A stretch of 41,467 nucleotides of DNA, taken from positions 1-41,467 of the forward strand of contig NZ_JAGOGJ010000055.1 in the NCBI RefSeq assembly GCF_017996735.1. Reading direction: 5' to 3'. Both the position numbers and the translations under genes were made by a program. The notes beneath the pieces were generated by a model. The model saw only the letters and a list, made by a program, of their open reading frames with translations. It searched no databases and was not told the DNA's origin. Below, piece after piece: positions 8,345 to 15,635 of this stretch; the first letter of the stretch is position 1; every line of letters starts with the position of its first letter. This DNA is from Niveispirillum sp. Its GTDB lineage: Bacteria > Pseudomonadota > Alphaproteobacteria > Azospirillales > Azospirillaceae.

Positions 8345-9327
8345 CCAACCTGGAACTGTCGTTCGACGATAACCGCCTGCTGCCGCTGCTGTTCGGGGAG
8401 CATGGCCAGTTCCTGACACGGCTGGAAAAGCAGACGGGCACGCGGCTGGTGTCGCGCGGCAATGTCCTGTCCATCGCGGGCGGGGATGAATCGGCGCAGG
8501 CCGCGCGGGCGGCGATCCTGGCGCTATGGGATCGGGTGAAGGCCGGCATGCCCGTGGGACCGGGGGAGGTGGATGCCGCTGCTCGCCTGGCCATCAGCGC
8601 GGACGTGCAGACCAGCGGCAATGCGCTGGCCCAACTGTCCGACCCGCGCGCCGGGCTGAAGACCAAGCGCCGCACCATCACCCCGCGCAGCGCCACCCAG
8701 GCAAAGTATCTGGAGGCGCTGGCCGAGAGTGAGCTGGTGTTCGGGCTGGGCCCCGCCGGTACCGGCAAGACCTATCTGGCCGTGGCGCAGGCCGTCAGCC
8801 TGCTGATGCAGGGGGCGATTGAGCGCATCATCCTGTCGCGTCCCGCCGTGGAGGCTGGGGAGCGGCTGGGTTTCCTGCCCGGCGACATGAAGGAGAAGGT
8901 GGACCCCTACCTGCGCCCGCTTTACGACGCGCTGCATGACATGTTGCCGGGGGATCAGGTCACCAAGCGGCTGGAGACGGGCGTGATCGAGGTGGCGCCG
9001 CTGGCCTTCATGCGCGGCCGCACGCTGGCCCATGCTTTCGTCATCCTGGACGAGGCGCAGAATACCACGCCCATGCAGATGAAGATGTTCCTGACCCGTC
9101 TGGGCGAGGGCAGCCGCATGGTGGTGACGGGCGACGTCACCCAGATCGACCTGCCCGCCGGTCAGAAATCCGGCCTGCGTGAGGCGTTGACCATCCTGCG
9201 TGGGGTGGAGGGTGTGTCCTTCGTGGAGTTCGGGGACCAGGATGTCGTGCGTCACCCGATGGTGGGCCGGATCGTCCGGGCCTATGACGCGGCCGACCGC
9301 GCCCGCAAAGCTGCCGAGGGGGCGTGA
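8341..9327 (+). CDS. phoH: PhoH-like ATPase (YbeZ)
   Basis: This cytoplasmic ATPase and putative RNA helicase works with YbeY in rRNA maturation and stress. The 328-aa product has an N-terminal KH-like region (about 1-70), Walker A GPAGTGKT at 137-144, and Walker B FVILDEAQNTTP at 233-244 followed by VVTGDVTQIDLP. It starts with TTG, four bases overlapping the miaB stop, and its own stop lies just before the ybeY start. The tight coupling of phoH with ybeY is conserved across proteobacteria and supports a joint function. Confidence 0.93.
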   Translation: MTNLELSFDDNRLLPLLFGEHGQFLTRLEKQTGTRLVSRGNVLSIAGGDESAQAARAAILALWDRVKAGMPVGPGEVDAAARLAISADVQTSGNALAQLSDPRAGLKTKRRTITPRSATQAKYLEALAESELVFGLGPAGTGKTYLAVAQAVSLLMQGAIERIILSRPAVEAGERLGFLPGDMKEKVDPYLRPLYDALHDMLPGDQVTKRLETGVIEVAPLAFMRGRTLAHAFVILDEAQNTTPMQMKMFLTRLGEGSRMVVTGDVTQIDLPAGQKSGLREALTILRGVEGVSFVEFGDQDVVRHPMVGRIVRAYDAADRARKAAEGA

Positions 9328-9329
9328 AC

Positions 9330-10001
9330 ATGCCGGATCGGGTCGATATCGCGCTATCCATCGAGGATGAGCGCTGGGAAGCATCGGTTGCCGACGTGGA
9401 AATGCTGTGCGAGCGCGCGGCACGATCCGCCCTGGATGCCGCGCACGGGCAGGACCCGGACTGGCTGCCGGTCGGACCCGTCGAGATGTCGGTGGTGCTG
9501 GCCGATAATGATACGGTTCAGGAACTGAACAAAAACTATCGTGGCAAGGACAAGCCGACCAACGTCCTGTCCTTCGCGCTCTATGCCGATGGCGGCGGCG
9601 AAGATGCGGAAGGCGAGTGGGACGAGCCCGAAGAACAGGATGATGAGGCCGTTGACGAGGCCGATGTGGAATTCCTGTCGCCAGACGACCCGGTTCCTGT
9701 AATATTGGGCGATGTGATTCTGGCGTTTGAAACGGTGGAACGCGAGGCGCGCGAACAGAGCAAGCCTTTTGCCGACCATCTGACCCACCTCGTGACCCAC
9801 GGCGTTCTGCATCTTCTGGGTTACGACCATATCGAGGATTCCGAGGCCGAACAGATGGAACGGCTGGAAACCCAGATCCTGTCGGGGCTTGGCATCGCCG
9901 ACCCCTATGCCGGGCGCCCGGAAGGAAGCCGTGCGCCTGATGATCCCGGCGGCTCCGCCGCTGATGATCCGGGGGGTGAACCTCCGGACCCGTCCCCTTA
10001 A
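9330..10001 (+). CDS. ybeY: Endoribonuclease YbeY with acidic insertion
   Basis: YbeY is a zinc-dependent endoribonuclease for 16S rRNA 3'-end maturation and 70S quality control. The metal site HGVLHLLGYDH gives ligands His157, His161 and His167. At about 223 aa it is clearly longer than the usual 150-175. The excess is an acidic insertion at about 88-119 (many D and E), between the conserved NVLSF and ILGD strands, plus a proline/glycine-rich tail after residue 195. The start at ATG 9330 has a GAGGGGG seven bases upstream; GTG 9324, overlapping the phoH stop, is an alternative. Confidence 0.92.
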   Translation: MPDRVDIALSIEDERWEASVADVEMLCERAARSALDAAHGQDPDWLPVGPVEMSVVLADNDTVQELNKNYRGKDKPTNVLSFALYADGGGEDAEGEWDEPEEQDDEAVDEADVEFLSPDDPVPVILGDVILAFETVEREAREQSKPFADHLTHLVTHGVLHLLGYDHIEDSEAEQMERLETQILSGLGIADPYAGRPEGSRAPDDPGGSAADDPGGEPPDPSP

Positions 10002-10011
10002 CCCCAGAAAG

Positions 10012-10947
10012 ATGATGGCCGACCTCAGCGACAGTCGATCGCCCCGCGAAGACGGGGCGGAAGAAAACGGAACCCTCGCCCAGCACCTGCGTGGCTGGCT
10101 GCGATCAATCCTCGGGGTACGCGGCGGTGATACGCTGCGCGACACGATCGAGGAACTGATCGAGGAGACGGGTCCCAAAGAACCCTCCATGGCGGAGGGA
10201 GAGCGGGCCTTGCTCGCCAATATCCTGAAGCTGCGCCACCGCACCGTGGCCGATGCCATGGTGCCGCGCGCCGATATTGTCGGCGTGTCCCTGGACATCT
10301 CGCTGCCCGACCTGATCAAGCGTTTCTCCGAAGAGGCGCACAGCCGCATGCCCGTCTATCGGGAAGAGCTGGATGACGTGGTCGGCATGGTCCATATCAA
10401 GGACGTCCTGGCCTGTGTGGCCGGCGCCCGCACCTTCGACATGCAGGCCATCACGCGGGAGGTGATGATCGTCGCCCCCTCCATGCCCGTCCTGGACCTG
10501 CTGCTGAAGATGCGGCAGAAGCGCCAGCATCTGGCGCTGGTGGTGGATGAGTTCGGCGGCATCGACGGTCTGGTCTCCATCGAGGATCTGGTGGAGGAGA
10601 TCGTGGGTGAGATCGAGGACGAGCATGACGATGCGGCGGCCAGCGCCCTGGCCCCCCGCGCCGATGGCACCGTCGATGTCGATGCCCGCATCCCGGTCGA
10701 GGAGTTCGAGGCCCAACTGGGCAATTATTTCGACGCCGACGAACTGGAAGAAGTGGACACGCTGGGGGGCCTGGTCTTTGCCATGGCGGGCCGCGTGCCG
10801 TCGCCGGGCGAGGTTCTGAAACACCCGAGCGGTCTGGCCTTTGAAATCCTGGACGCTGATCCCAGGCGTATCAAGACGCTGCGTGTCCATAATCTGGTCA
10901 TGAACAGCGGTGATGATGCGGACGAGCCGCAGCGGGCGGTTGGGTAA
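10012..10947 (+). CDS. corC: CorC/HlyC-family protein with CBS pair
   Basis: The 311-aa product matches the soluble CorC/TlyC type: a short N-terminal region, two CBS domains (from about residue 65 to 190, with DAMVPRADI and VVDEFGGIDGLVSIEDLVEEIVGEI), then a C-terminal transporter-associated domain (VEEFEAQLGNYFD, DTLGGLVFAMAGRVP). The family is linked to magnesium and cobalt handling, but the exact role is unsettled. There is no transmembrane segment. Two adjacent ATGs (10012, 10015) are possible starts; the longer ORF upstream overlaps ybeY and is not conserved. Its place between ybeY and lnt is conserved in alphaproteobacteria. Confidence 0.9.
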   Translation: MMADLSDSRSPREDGAEENGTLAQHLRGWLRSILGVRGGDTLRDTIEELIEETGPKEPSMAEGERALLANILKLRHRTVADAMVPRADIVGVSLDISLPDLIKRFSEEAHSRMPVYREELDDVVGMVHIKDVLACVAGARTFDMQAITREVMIVAPSMPVLDLLLKMRQKRQHLALVVDEFGGIDGLVSIEDLVEEIVGEIEDEHDDAAASALAPRADGTVDVDARIPVEEFEAQLGNYFDADELEEVDTLGGLVFAMAGRVPSPGEVLKHPSGLAFEILDADPRRIKTLRVHNLVMNSGDDADEPQRAVG

Positions 10948-11085
10948 CCGTTCGTCGCAAGCCGGATCACGTAAAAACTCGTCCTGACGGCGATGGTTCA
11001 TGACCATTGCGCCGTCGGGGCAGTTGCCTTGCGCGTGATACGGAGTGTGCATCCTGCCCACCTTCTCCTGCCTGGACCCTGCTTC

Positions 11086-12687
11086 ATGAGCCATACCGCC
11101 GTTTCGCCCCGTCTCGCCCTTCTGGCTGGCCGGTTCATCGAGGCGCGGGGGTGGAAAAGGCTGGGGTTGGCGGCCGTGGCGGGGGCGGGGGCGACCTTGG
11201 CCCTGCCGCCGGCCCATGCCCTGCCGTTGCTCTGGATCGCCTTTCCTGTGCTGGCTTGGCTGTTGCGTGGGTCCGACCGGGGCCGGACAGACTTCGCCAT
11301 CGGCTTCGCCTTCGCGGTGGGGCACCATGTGCCCGGTCTGTATTGGATCAGCGCTGCCCTGTTCACCGATATCGGCCGGTTCTGGTTCATGCTGCCCTTC
11401 GCGCTGCTGGGATTGCCGGCCCTGTTGGGCCTGTTCCTGGGCGCGGGCACGGCGGCCTATGGCTGGGCCCGGCGGCGCTTCGGCCTGACGGGCTGGGCGG
11501 AGGCGGTGGCCCTGGCGCTGGCCTGGGTGGCGGTTGAATATGCGCGCGGACACCTGTTCACCGGCTTTCCCTGGAACCTGATCGGCTATGGCTGGACGCC
11601 GGTTCTGCCAGTCCTGCAATTCGCTTCCGTGGCCGGGATTTACGGCCTGTCGCTGCTGACGGTGCTGGTGGCGCTGCTGCCGGCGGCGCTGGCGGGGCCG
11701 CGACCGTCCTGGCGGCCGGCGCTGGCCGGATTGGCTGTTCTGGCGCTGGTGGCCGGCTGGGGTGGCTGGCGCATGGCGGGCCAGGGGTTGGGCGATGTGC
11801 CGGGGGTGACCCTGCGCATCGTGCAGCCCAACATCCCCCAGGAGTTGAAATGGAAAGAAGAGGCGAAGATCGGCAATCTTCGCCGTCTGATCGACCTGTC
11901 GGGGGCGGAAGGGTGGGATCGTGTCACCCATGTGATCTGGCCGGAAACGGCCGTGCCCTACTTCCTGTCTTCCGACAGTGCCAATCCAGATCAGTTGCCC
12001 CTGACCCGGCTGCTGACCCAGATTGCCCCGCCCGGCGGTGCCCTGATCACGGGGGCCAACCGGCTGGCCACCGACCCGCAGGGCAATTTCATTTACTTCA
12101 ACAGCCTGTTTGCCCTGACCCAGGGCGGGCAGGTGGCGGCCAGTTTTGACAAGTTCCATCTGGTACCGTTCGGGGAATATCTGCCCTTGCGGTCCCTGCT
12201 GCCCACGGGGGTCAAGGCGGTGGCGGCGGGGGCGGATTTTTCCGCCGGACCCGGTGCCCGCAGCGTATCCGTGCCGGGGGCACCACCGGCCAGCCCGCTG
12301 ATCTGCTACGAGGTGATTTTTCCGGGTGCCGTCATGCCACGTGGGGCGGAACGGCCGCATTGGCTGCTCAACCTGACCAACGATGCCTGGTATGGGCAGA
12401 CGGCCGGTCCACACCAGCACTTTGCCATTACCATTGTGCGCGCGGTGGAGGAGGGGGTGCCGCTGGTGCGCGCGGCCAACACCGGCATTTCGGGCGTCAT
12501 CGACGCTTACGGGCGTGTCCGGGGTGCTCTACGTCTCGGGGATAGCGGAAATCTGGATATTTCACTACCGCAACGCGCCATTTTCGTGCCATTGTATGCA
12601 GACTATGGTGATCTAGTTCCCGCGTTGCTCTGGCTTGGCCTGTTGGTCGCCGTGGCAGGGTGGGGGTGGCGTGCAGGGCGTGCGTAA
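11086..12687 (+). CDS. lnt: Apolipoprotein N-acyltransferase Lnt
   Basis: Lnt is the inner-membrane enzyme that adds the third acyl chain to lipoproteins. The product is about 533 aa: several hydrophobic helices in the first 230 residues, then a periplasmic nitrilase-like domain and a last helix near the C-terminus. The catalytic triad is visible: Glu287 in WPETAVPYF, Lys356 in FDKFHLVPFGEYLP, and Cys407 in ICYEVIFP. Start ATG 11086 gives a normal cytoplasmic N-terminus; upstream in-frame codons to 10993 are unlikely. lspA, acting earlier in the same pathway, lies at 40180. A small palindrome GTAAGCG-C-CGCTTAC overlaps the end (12684-12698). Confidence 0.95.
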   Translation: MSHTAVSPRLALLAGRFIEARGWKRLGLAAVAGAGATLALPPAHALPLLWIAFPVLAWLLRGSDRGRTDFAIGFAFAVGHHVPGLYWISAALFTDIGRFWFMLPFALLGLPALLGLFLGAGTAAYGWARRRFGLTGWAEAVALALAWVAVEYARGHLFTGFPWNLIGYGWTPVLPVLQFASVAGIYGLSLLTVLVALLPAALAGPRPSWRPALAGLAVLALVAGWGGWRMAGQGLGDVPGVTLRIVQPNIPQELKWKEEAKIGNLRRLIDLSGAEGWDRVTHVIWPETAVPYFLSSDSANPDQLPLTRLLTQIAPPGGALITGANRLATDPQGNFIYFNSLFALTQGGQVAASFDKFHLVPFGEYLPLRSLLPTGVKAVAAGADFSAGPGARSVSVPGAPPASPLICYEVIFPGAVMPRGAERPHWLLNLTNDAWYGQTAGPHQHFAITIVRAVEEGVPLVRAANTGISGVIDAYGRVRGALRLGDSGNLDISLPQRAIFVPLYADYGDLVPALLWLGLLVAVAGWGWRAGRA

Positions 12688-12783
12688 GCGCCGCTTACTG
12701 GGCCAATGATAACGTCGTTGTGTCATATCCTTCGACGGGTGCAAATAGATACGCCACCATACCAAGGAATATAGGTTAATTGC

Positions 12784-12807
12784 TTGACGACATGCAAACG
12801 TATGTCG
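12784..12807. promoter_or_regulatory. Possible operator upstream of the XRE regulator
   Basis: CGACAT (12788-12793) and ATGTCG (12802-12807) form a perfect 6-bp dyad spaced by 8 bases. It overlaps a -35-like TTGACG at 12784-12789 and lies 37 bases before the start. The placement suits an autoregulatory site; this is inference. Confidence 0.4.
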
Positions 12808-12843
12808 CAGGATCGGGCTAACGCCAATCTGGAGGTTGTCCGC

Positions 12844-13293
12844 ATGCAAACCGAAACCCGTGGCCGTCGTGGTGGCGGCCGCCCTAAGTTGGGCAAGCCG
12901 AATCCGATCGATGTTCATGTCGGTACGCGTGTGCGCCTGCGCCGCACGTTGCTGGGCATGAGCCAGGAGAAGCTGGGCGAGGCGATTGGCCTTACCTTCC
13001 AGCAGGTCCAGAAGTATGAGCGTGGGGCGAACCGTATCGGCGCCTCCCGCCTGTTCGACCTGAGCCGGGTGCTGGATGTGCCCGTGTCGTTCTTCTTCGA
13101 TGACATGCCCTATCCCGACGGCACGCCGAACCCCGCCCCCACCCCCATGCCGGAAGCGGGCGAACCCGACCCGATGGCCAAGCGGGAGACGTTGGAACTG
13201 GTGCGAGCCTATTACCGCATCACCGATCCGGCCGTGCGCAAGCGCATCTTCGAGTTGACCAAGGCCGTGGCCGGACCCGCCGACGCGCCGTGA
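12844..13293 (+). CDS. XRE-family helix-turn-helix regulator
   Basis: The 149-aa product has a basic N-terminus (RGRRGGGRPKLGKPN) and an XRE/Cro domain at about 26-80, with the helix-turn-helix around MSQEKLGEAIGLTFQQVQKYERG. A C-terminal part (about 110-145, ETLELVRAYYRITDPAVRKRIFELTKA) is common to the alphaproteobacterial regulators found next to metK. ATG 12844 is chosen because GGAGG stands eight bases upstream; the frame is open to a TTG at 12784, which sits on the likely -35. Target genes are unknown; a dyad at 12788-12807 may be its own operator. It lies between lnt and metK as in many relatives. Confidence 0.9.
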   Translation: MQTETRGRRGGGRPKLGKPNPIDVHVGTRVRLRRTLLGMSQEKLGEAIGLTFQQVQKYERGANRIGASRLFDLSRVLDVPVSFFFDDMPYPDGTPNPAPTPMPEAGEPDPMAKRETLELVRAYYRITDPAVRKRIFELTKAVAGPADAP

Positions 13294-13420
13294 TGGCGTG
13301 CGGTTAAGGCCCCGGTCGGCGTCTGACGGTACAGGCAGCCCGGCGGTTGGCGGATTACAGCCATTCATAGGCCTTTTTTTGCATCCGCAGCGCTTGACCA
13401 TGCTGGAAAAGATTGCGACA

Positions 13421-13463
13421 AACACGCTGCGCCCGTGAAACCGGGGCGGCGTGTTTTGTTTTT
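13421..13463 (+). terminator. Intrinsic terminator between the XRE gene and metK
   Basis: A stem of about 14 bp (AACACGCTGCGCCCG with CGGGGCGGCGTGTT, one bulge and one G-U) closes TGAAAC and runs into TTGTTTTT. It ends only 35 bases before the metK start, so either it terminates the XRE transcript or it acts as an attenuator in the metK leader. Confidence 0.75.
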
Positions 13464-13497
13464 CACACCGTACAACTGTTTAGCCGAGGCGATCCAA

Positions 13498-14667
13498 GTG
13501 GCCAAATCGAACTACGTCTTCACGTCCGAGTCCGTGTCCGAAGGTCATCCGGACAAGGTTTGCGACCGCATCTCCGACGCCGTCGTCGATCTCTATCTGG
13601 CCCAGGATCCCTATGCGCGCGTCGCCTGTGAAACCCTGGCGACGACCAATCGTATCGTGATCGCCGGCGAGGTTCGTGGTCCCGAGGGTCTGCTGGCCCA
13701 GGTGGAAGATGTGGCCCGCGCCGCCGTCAAGGATATCGGCTACGAGCAGGATGGCTTCCACTGGAAGAATGCCGAGGTTTCGGTGTTCCTGCATGCGCAG
13801 TCCGCCGACATCGCCGTCGGCGTCGACGCCGCGGGGAACAAGGATGAAGGCGCCGGTGACCAGGGCATCATGTTCGGTTACGCCTGCACCGAGACGCCGG
13901 CCCTGATGCCGGCCCCGATCTATTACAGCCACATGCTGTTAAAGAGCCTGGCGGACGTGCGCCATTCGGGCGCCACCCCCTGGCTCGGCCCCGATGCCAA
14001 GAGCCAGTTCTCCCTTCAGTACCGCGACGGCAAGCCCGTTGGCGCCACCTCCGTCGTGCTGTCGACTCAGCATAGCGAGAGCGTCGCGCAGGAAGAGATC
14101 CGCGAGACGGCGCGCAAGCATGTTCTCTCCATCCTGCCCGAAGGCTGGATGTGCCCGGAAGAGGCCTTCTATGTGAACCCGACGGGCCGTTTCGTCATCG
14201 GCGGTCCCGATGGTGATGCCGGCCTGACCGGCCGCAAGATCATCGTGGACACCTATGGCGGTGCCGCCCCGCATGGCGGCGGCGCCTTCTCCGGCAAGGA
14301 CCCGACGAAGGTTGACCGTTCGGCCGCCTATGCCGCCCGCTATCTGGCCAAGAACGTCGTTGCCGCCGGTCTGGCCGACAAGTGCACGATCCAGCTCAGC
14401 TACGCCATCGGCGTGTCGCACCCGCTGTCGGTCTATATCGACACGGCTGGCACCGGCCGCGTGGATGAGGACAAGCTGTCCGACGTGCTGCGCCAGTTGA
14501 TGAACCTGTCGCCGCGCGGCATCCGTGAGCATCTGAAGCTGAACCGCGCCATCTATGCGCGCACCGCCGCCTATGGCCATTTCGGCCGCGAGCCGGATGC
14601 CGATGGCGGCTTTAGCTGGGAAAAGACCGATCTGGTCGCCGATCTGAAGTCGGCCTTCGGCGCCTGA
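13498..14667 (+). CDS. metK: S-adenosylmethionine synthetase
   Basis: MetK makes S-adenosylmethionine from methionine and ATP. The 389-aa product starts at GTG 13498 (VAKSNYVFTSESVSEGHPDKVCD). It holds the ATP-binding signature GAGDQGIMFGYAC and the glycine-rich loop GGGAFSGKDPTKVDRSAAY. ISHPLS-type residues appear as GVSHPLSV. An AGG stands upstream of the GTG; the 21 preceding in-frame codons read through the terminator and are unlikely to be translated. The enzyme supplies the methyl donor for trmB just downstream and for the several methyltransferases in this window. Regulation may involve the terminator at 13421-13463; I found no recognisable SAM riboswitch. Confidence 0.97.
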   Translation: MAKSNYVFTSESVSEGHPDKVCDRISDAVVDLYLAQDPYARVACETLATTNRIVIAGEVRGPEGLLAQVEDVARAAVKDIGYEQDGFHWKNAEVSVFLHAQSADIAVGVDAAGNKDEGAGDQGIMFGYACTETPALMPAPIYYSHMLLKSLADVRHSGATPWLGPDAKSQFSLQYRDGKPVGATSVVLSTQHSESVAQEEIRETARKHVLSILPEGWMCPEEAFYVNPTGRFVIGGPDGDAGLTGRKIIVDTYGGAAPHGGGAFSGKDPTKVDRSAAYAARYLAKNVVAAGLADKCTIQLSYAIGVSHPLSVYIDTAGTGRVDEDKLSDVLRQLMNLSPRGIREHLKLNRAIYARTAAYGHFGREPDADGGFSWEKTDLVADLKSAFGA

Positions 14668-14675
14668 TCCCCTTA

Positions 14676-14697
14676 CCGGACGGTTCAACCCGTCCGG
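14676..14697 (+). terminator. Hairpin after metK
   Basis: A perfect 8-bp stem CCGGACGG/CCGTCCGG with loop TTCAAC lies nine bases after the metK stop. It has no T tract and may stabilise the mRNA end or assist the stronger hairpin that follows. Confidence 0.45.
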
Positions 14698-14709
14698 CAC
14701 CGTACCGCA

Positions 14710-14736
14710 ACGGCCCGCCCTCCGGCGGGCCGTTTG
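14710..14736 (+). terminator. Probable terminator between metK and trmB
   Basis: A perfect 10-bp stem ACGGCCCGCC/GGCGGGCCGT with loop CTCC is followed only by TTGCC. The stem is strong but the T tract is short, so read-through into trmB 37 bases later is likely. Confidence 0.55.
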
Positions 14737-14772
14737 CCATTCCGCCCCCCTCCTGAACATCCGAGTCGCGCC

Positions 14773-15483
14773 ATGTCCGACGACAGCATTCCCCACCGCA
14801 AGGTTCTCTATGGCCGCCGTCACGGCCGGCCCCTGCGCAAGCATCGGCAGGAGGTGATGGAAACGCTGCTGCCGAAGATGAAATTGTCGGCGCCGGCGGA
14901 AGGGGAGCGTCTGGATCCCGCCACCCTGTTCGATGAACCCAAGCGTGATCTGTGGTTCGAGGTCGGGTTCGGCGGCGGGGAGCATCTGGCCTGGCAATCG
15001 GAACGCCATCCCGATATCGGCTTCATCGGGTGCGAGCCCTTCGTCAACGGCGTTTCCTCCCTGCTGAAACATGTGCAGGAGGGGGGGCAGACCAATATCC
15101 GCGTCGTTCCCGACGATGCCCGCCCCATCCTGGACGCCCTGCCCGATGCGTCTGTTGGACGGGCCTTTGTCCTGTTCCCCGATCCCTGGCCCAAGGCCCG
15201 CCATGCCTTCCGCCGCTTCATCGGGCCGGTCAATCTTCCGCGCCTGTCGCGCGTGCTGAAGGATGGGGCCGAACTGCGTATTGCGTCGGATGATCCGCAG
15301 TTGCAGCGCTGGATGCTGGAGCATACCTGGCGCCATCCCGATTTCGAATGGACGGCAAGAACCGCGGAAGACTGGCGCGTACGTCCCGAAGATTGGCCGC
15401 AGACACGCTATGAAAAGAAGGCGCTGGATGTTGGTCGGGTACCCATGTTCCTGCGTTTCATTCGCAAGAACAGGGCGGCCTGA
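14773..15483 (+). CDS. trmB: tRNA (guanine-N7)-methyltransferase TrmB
   Basis: TrmB uses SAM to methylate G46 in the tRNA variable loop. The 236-aa product has the N-terminal RHGRPLRKHRQ, the SAM-binding motif FEVGFGGGEHL at about residue 60, and the catalytic segment FVLFPDPWPKARHAFRRF. The C-terminal RYEKKALDVGRVPMFLRF is also characteristic. ATG 14773 is the family-like start. It follows metK, an order conserved in many alphaproteobacteria, and ends before a 150-base gap. In many relatives rimP-nusA come next; here a chemotaxis receptor does. Confidence 0.94.
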   Translation: MSDDSIPHRKVLYGRRHGRPLRKHRQEVMETLLPKMKLSAPAEGERLDPATLFDEPKRDLWFEVGFGGGEHLAWQSERHPDIGFIGCEPFVNGVSSLLKHVQEGGQTNIRVVPDDARPILDALPDASVGRAFVLFPDPWPKARHAFRRFIGPVNLPRLSRVLKDGAELRIASDDPQLQRWMLEHTWRHPDFEWTARTAEDWRVRPEDWPQTRYEKKALDVGRVPMFLRFIRKNRAA

Positions 15484-15635
15484 CCTTTTGCACGTACCCA
15501 GTGCAGGCGCTTTTAACCGTACCTAACCGTTTGGACCCAACAAAATCGCGGGGCACAGCGTCATCATCCCGGCCATATGATTTCTGTTCCGGACGAAACG
15601 ATCCGGTGCTGTTGGTATGGCAGGTGGAGGGACGA

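Noticed and set aside
10105..12420. A 771-codon minus-strand frame opposite corC and lnt, and similar long frames opposite hslU (1987-3459), miaB (6878-8419), the desulfurase (31976-33214) and glcEF (34859-36637)
   Set aside because: They mirror well-conserved genes on the other strand, have Gln/His/Arg-rich sequence without family motifs, and arise from the GC-rich third positions.
13294..13497. SAM riboswitch upstream of metK
   Set aside because: I looked for SAM-II, SAM-V and SAM/SAH features (conserved pseudoknot loops and the sequestered ribosome binding site) and found no convincing match.
15511..15530. CtrA box upstream of the chemotaxis gene
   Set aside because: TTAACC appears, but the second half-site is one base out of the TTAA-N7-TTAA spacing; it is better described as a TAACCGT direct repeat.
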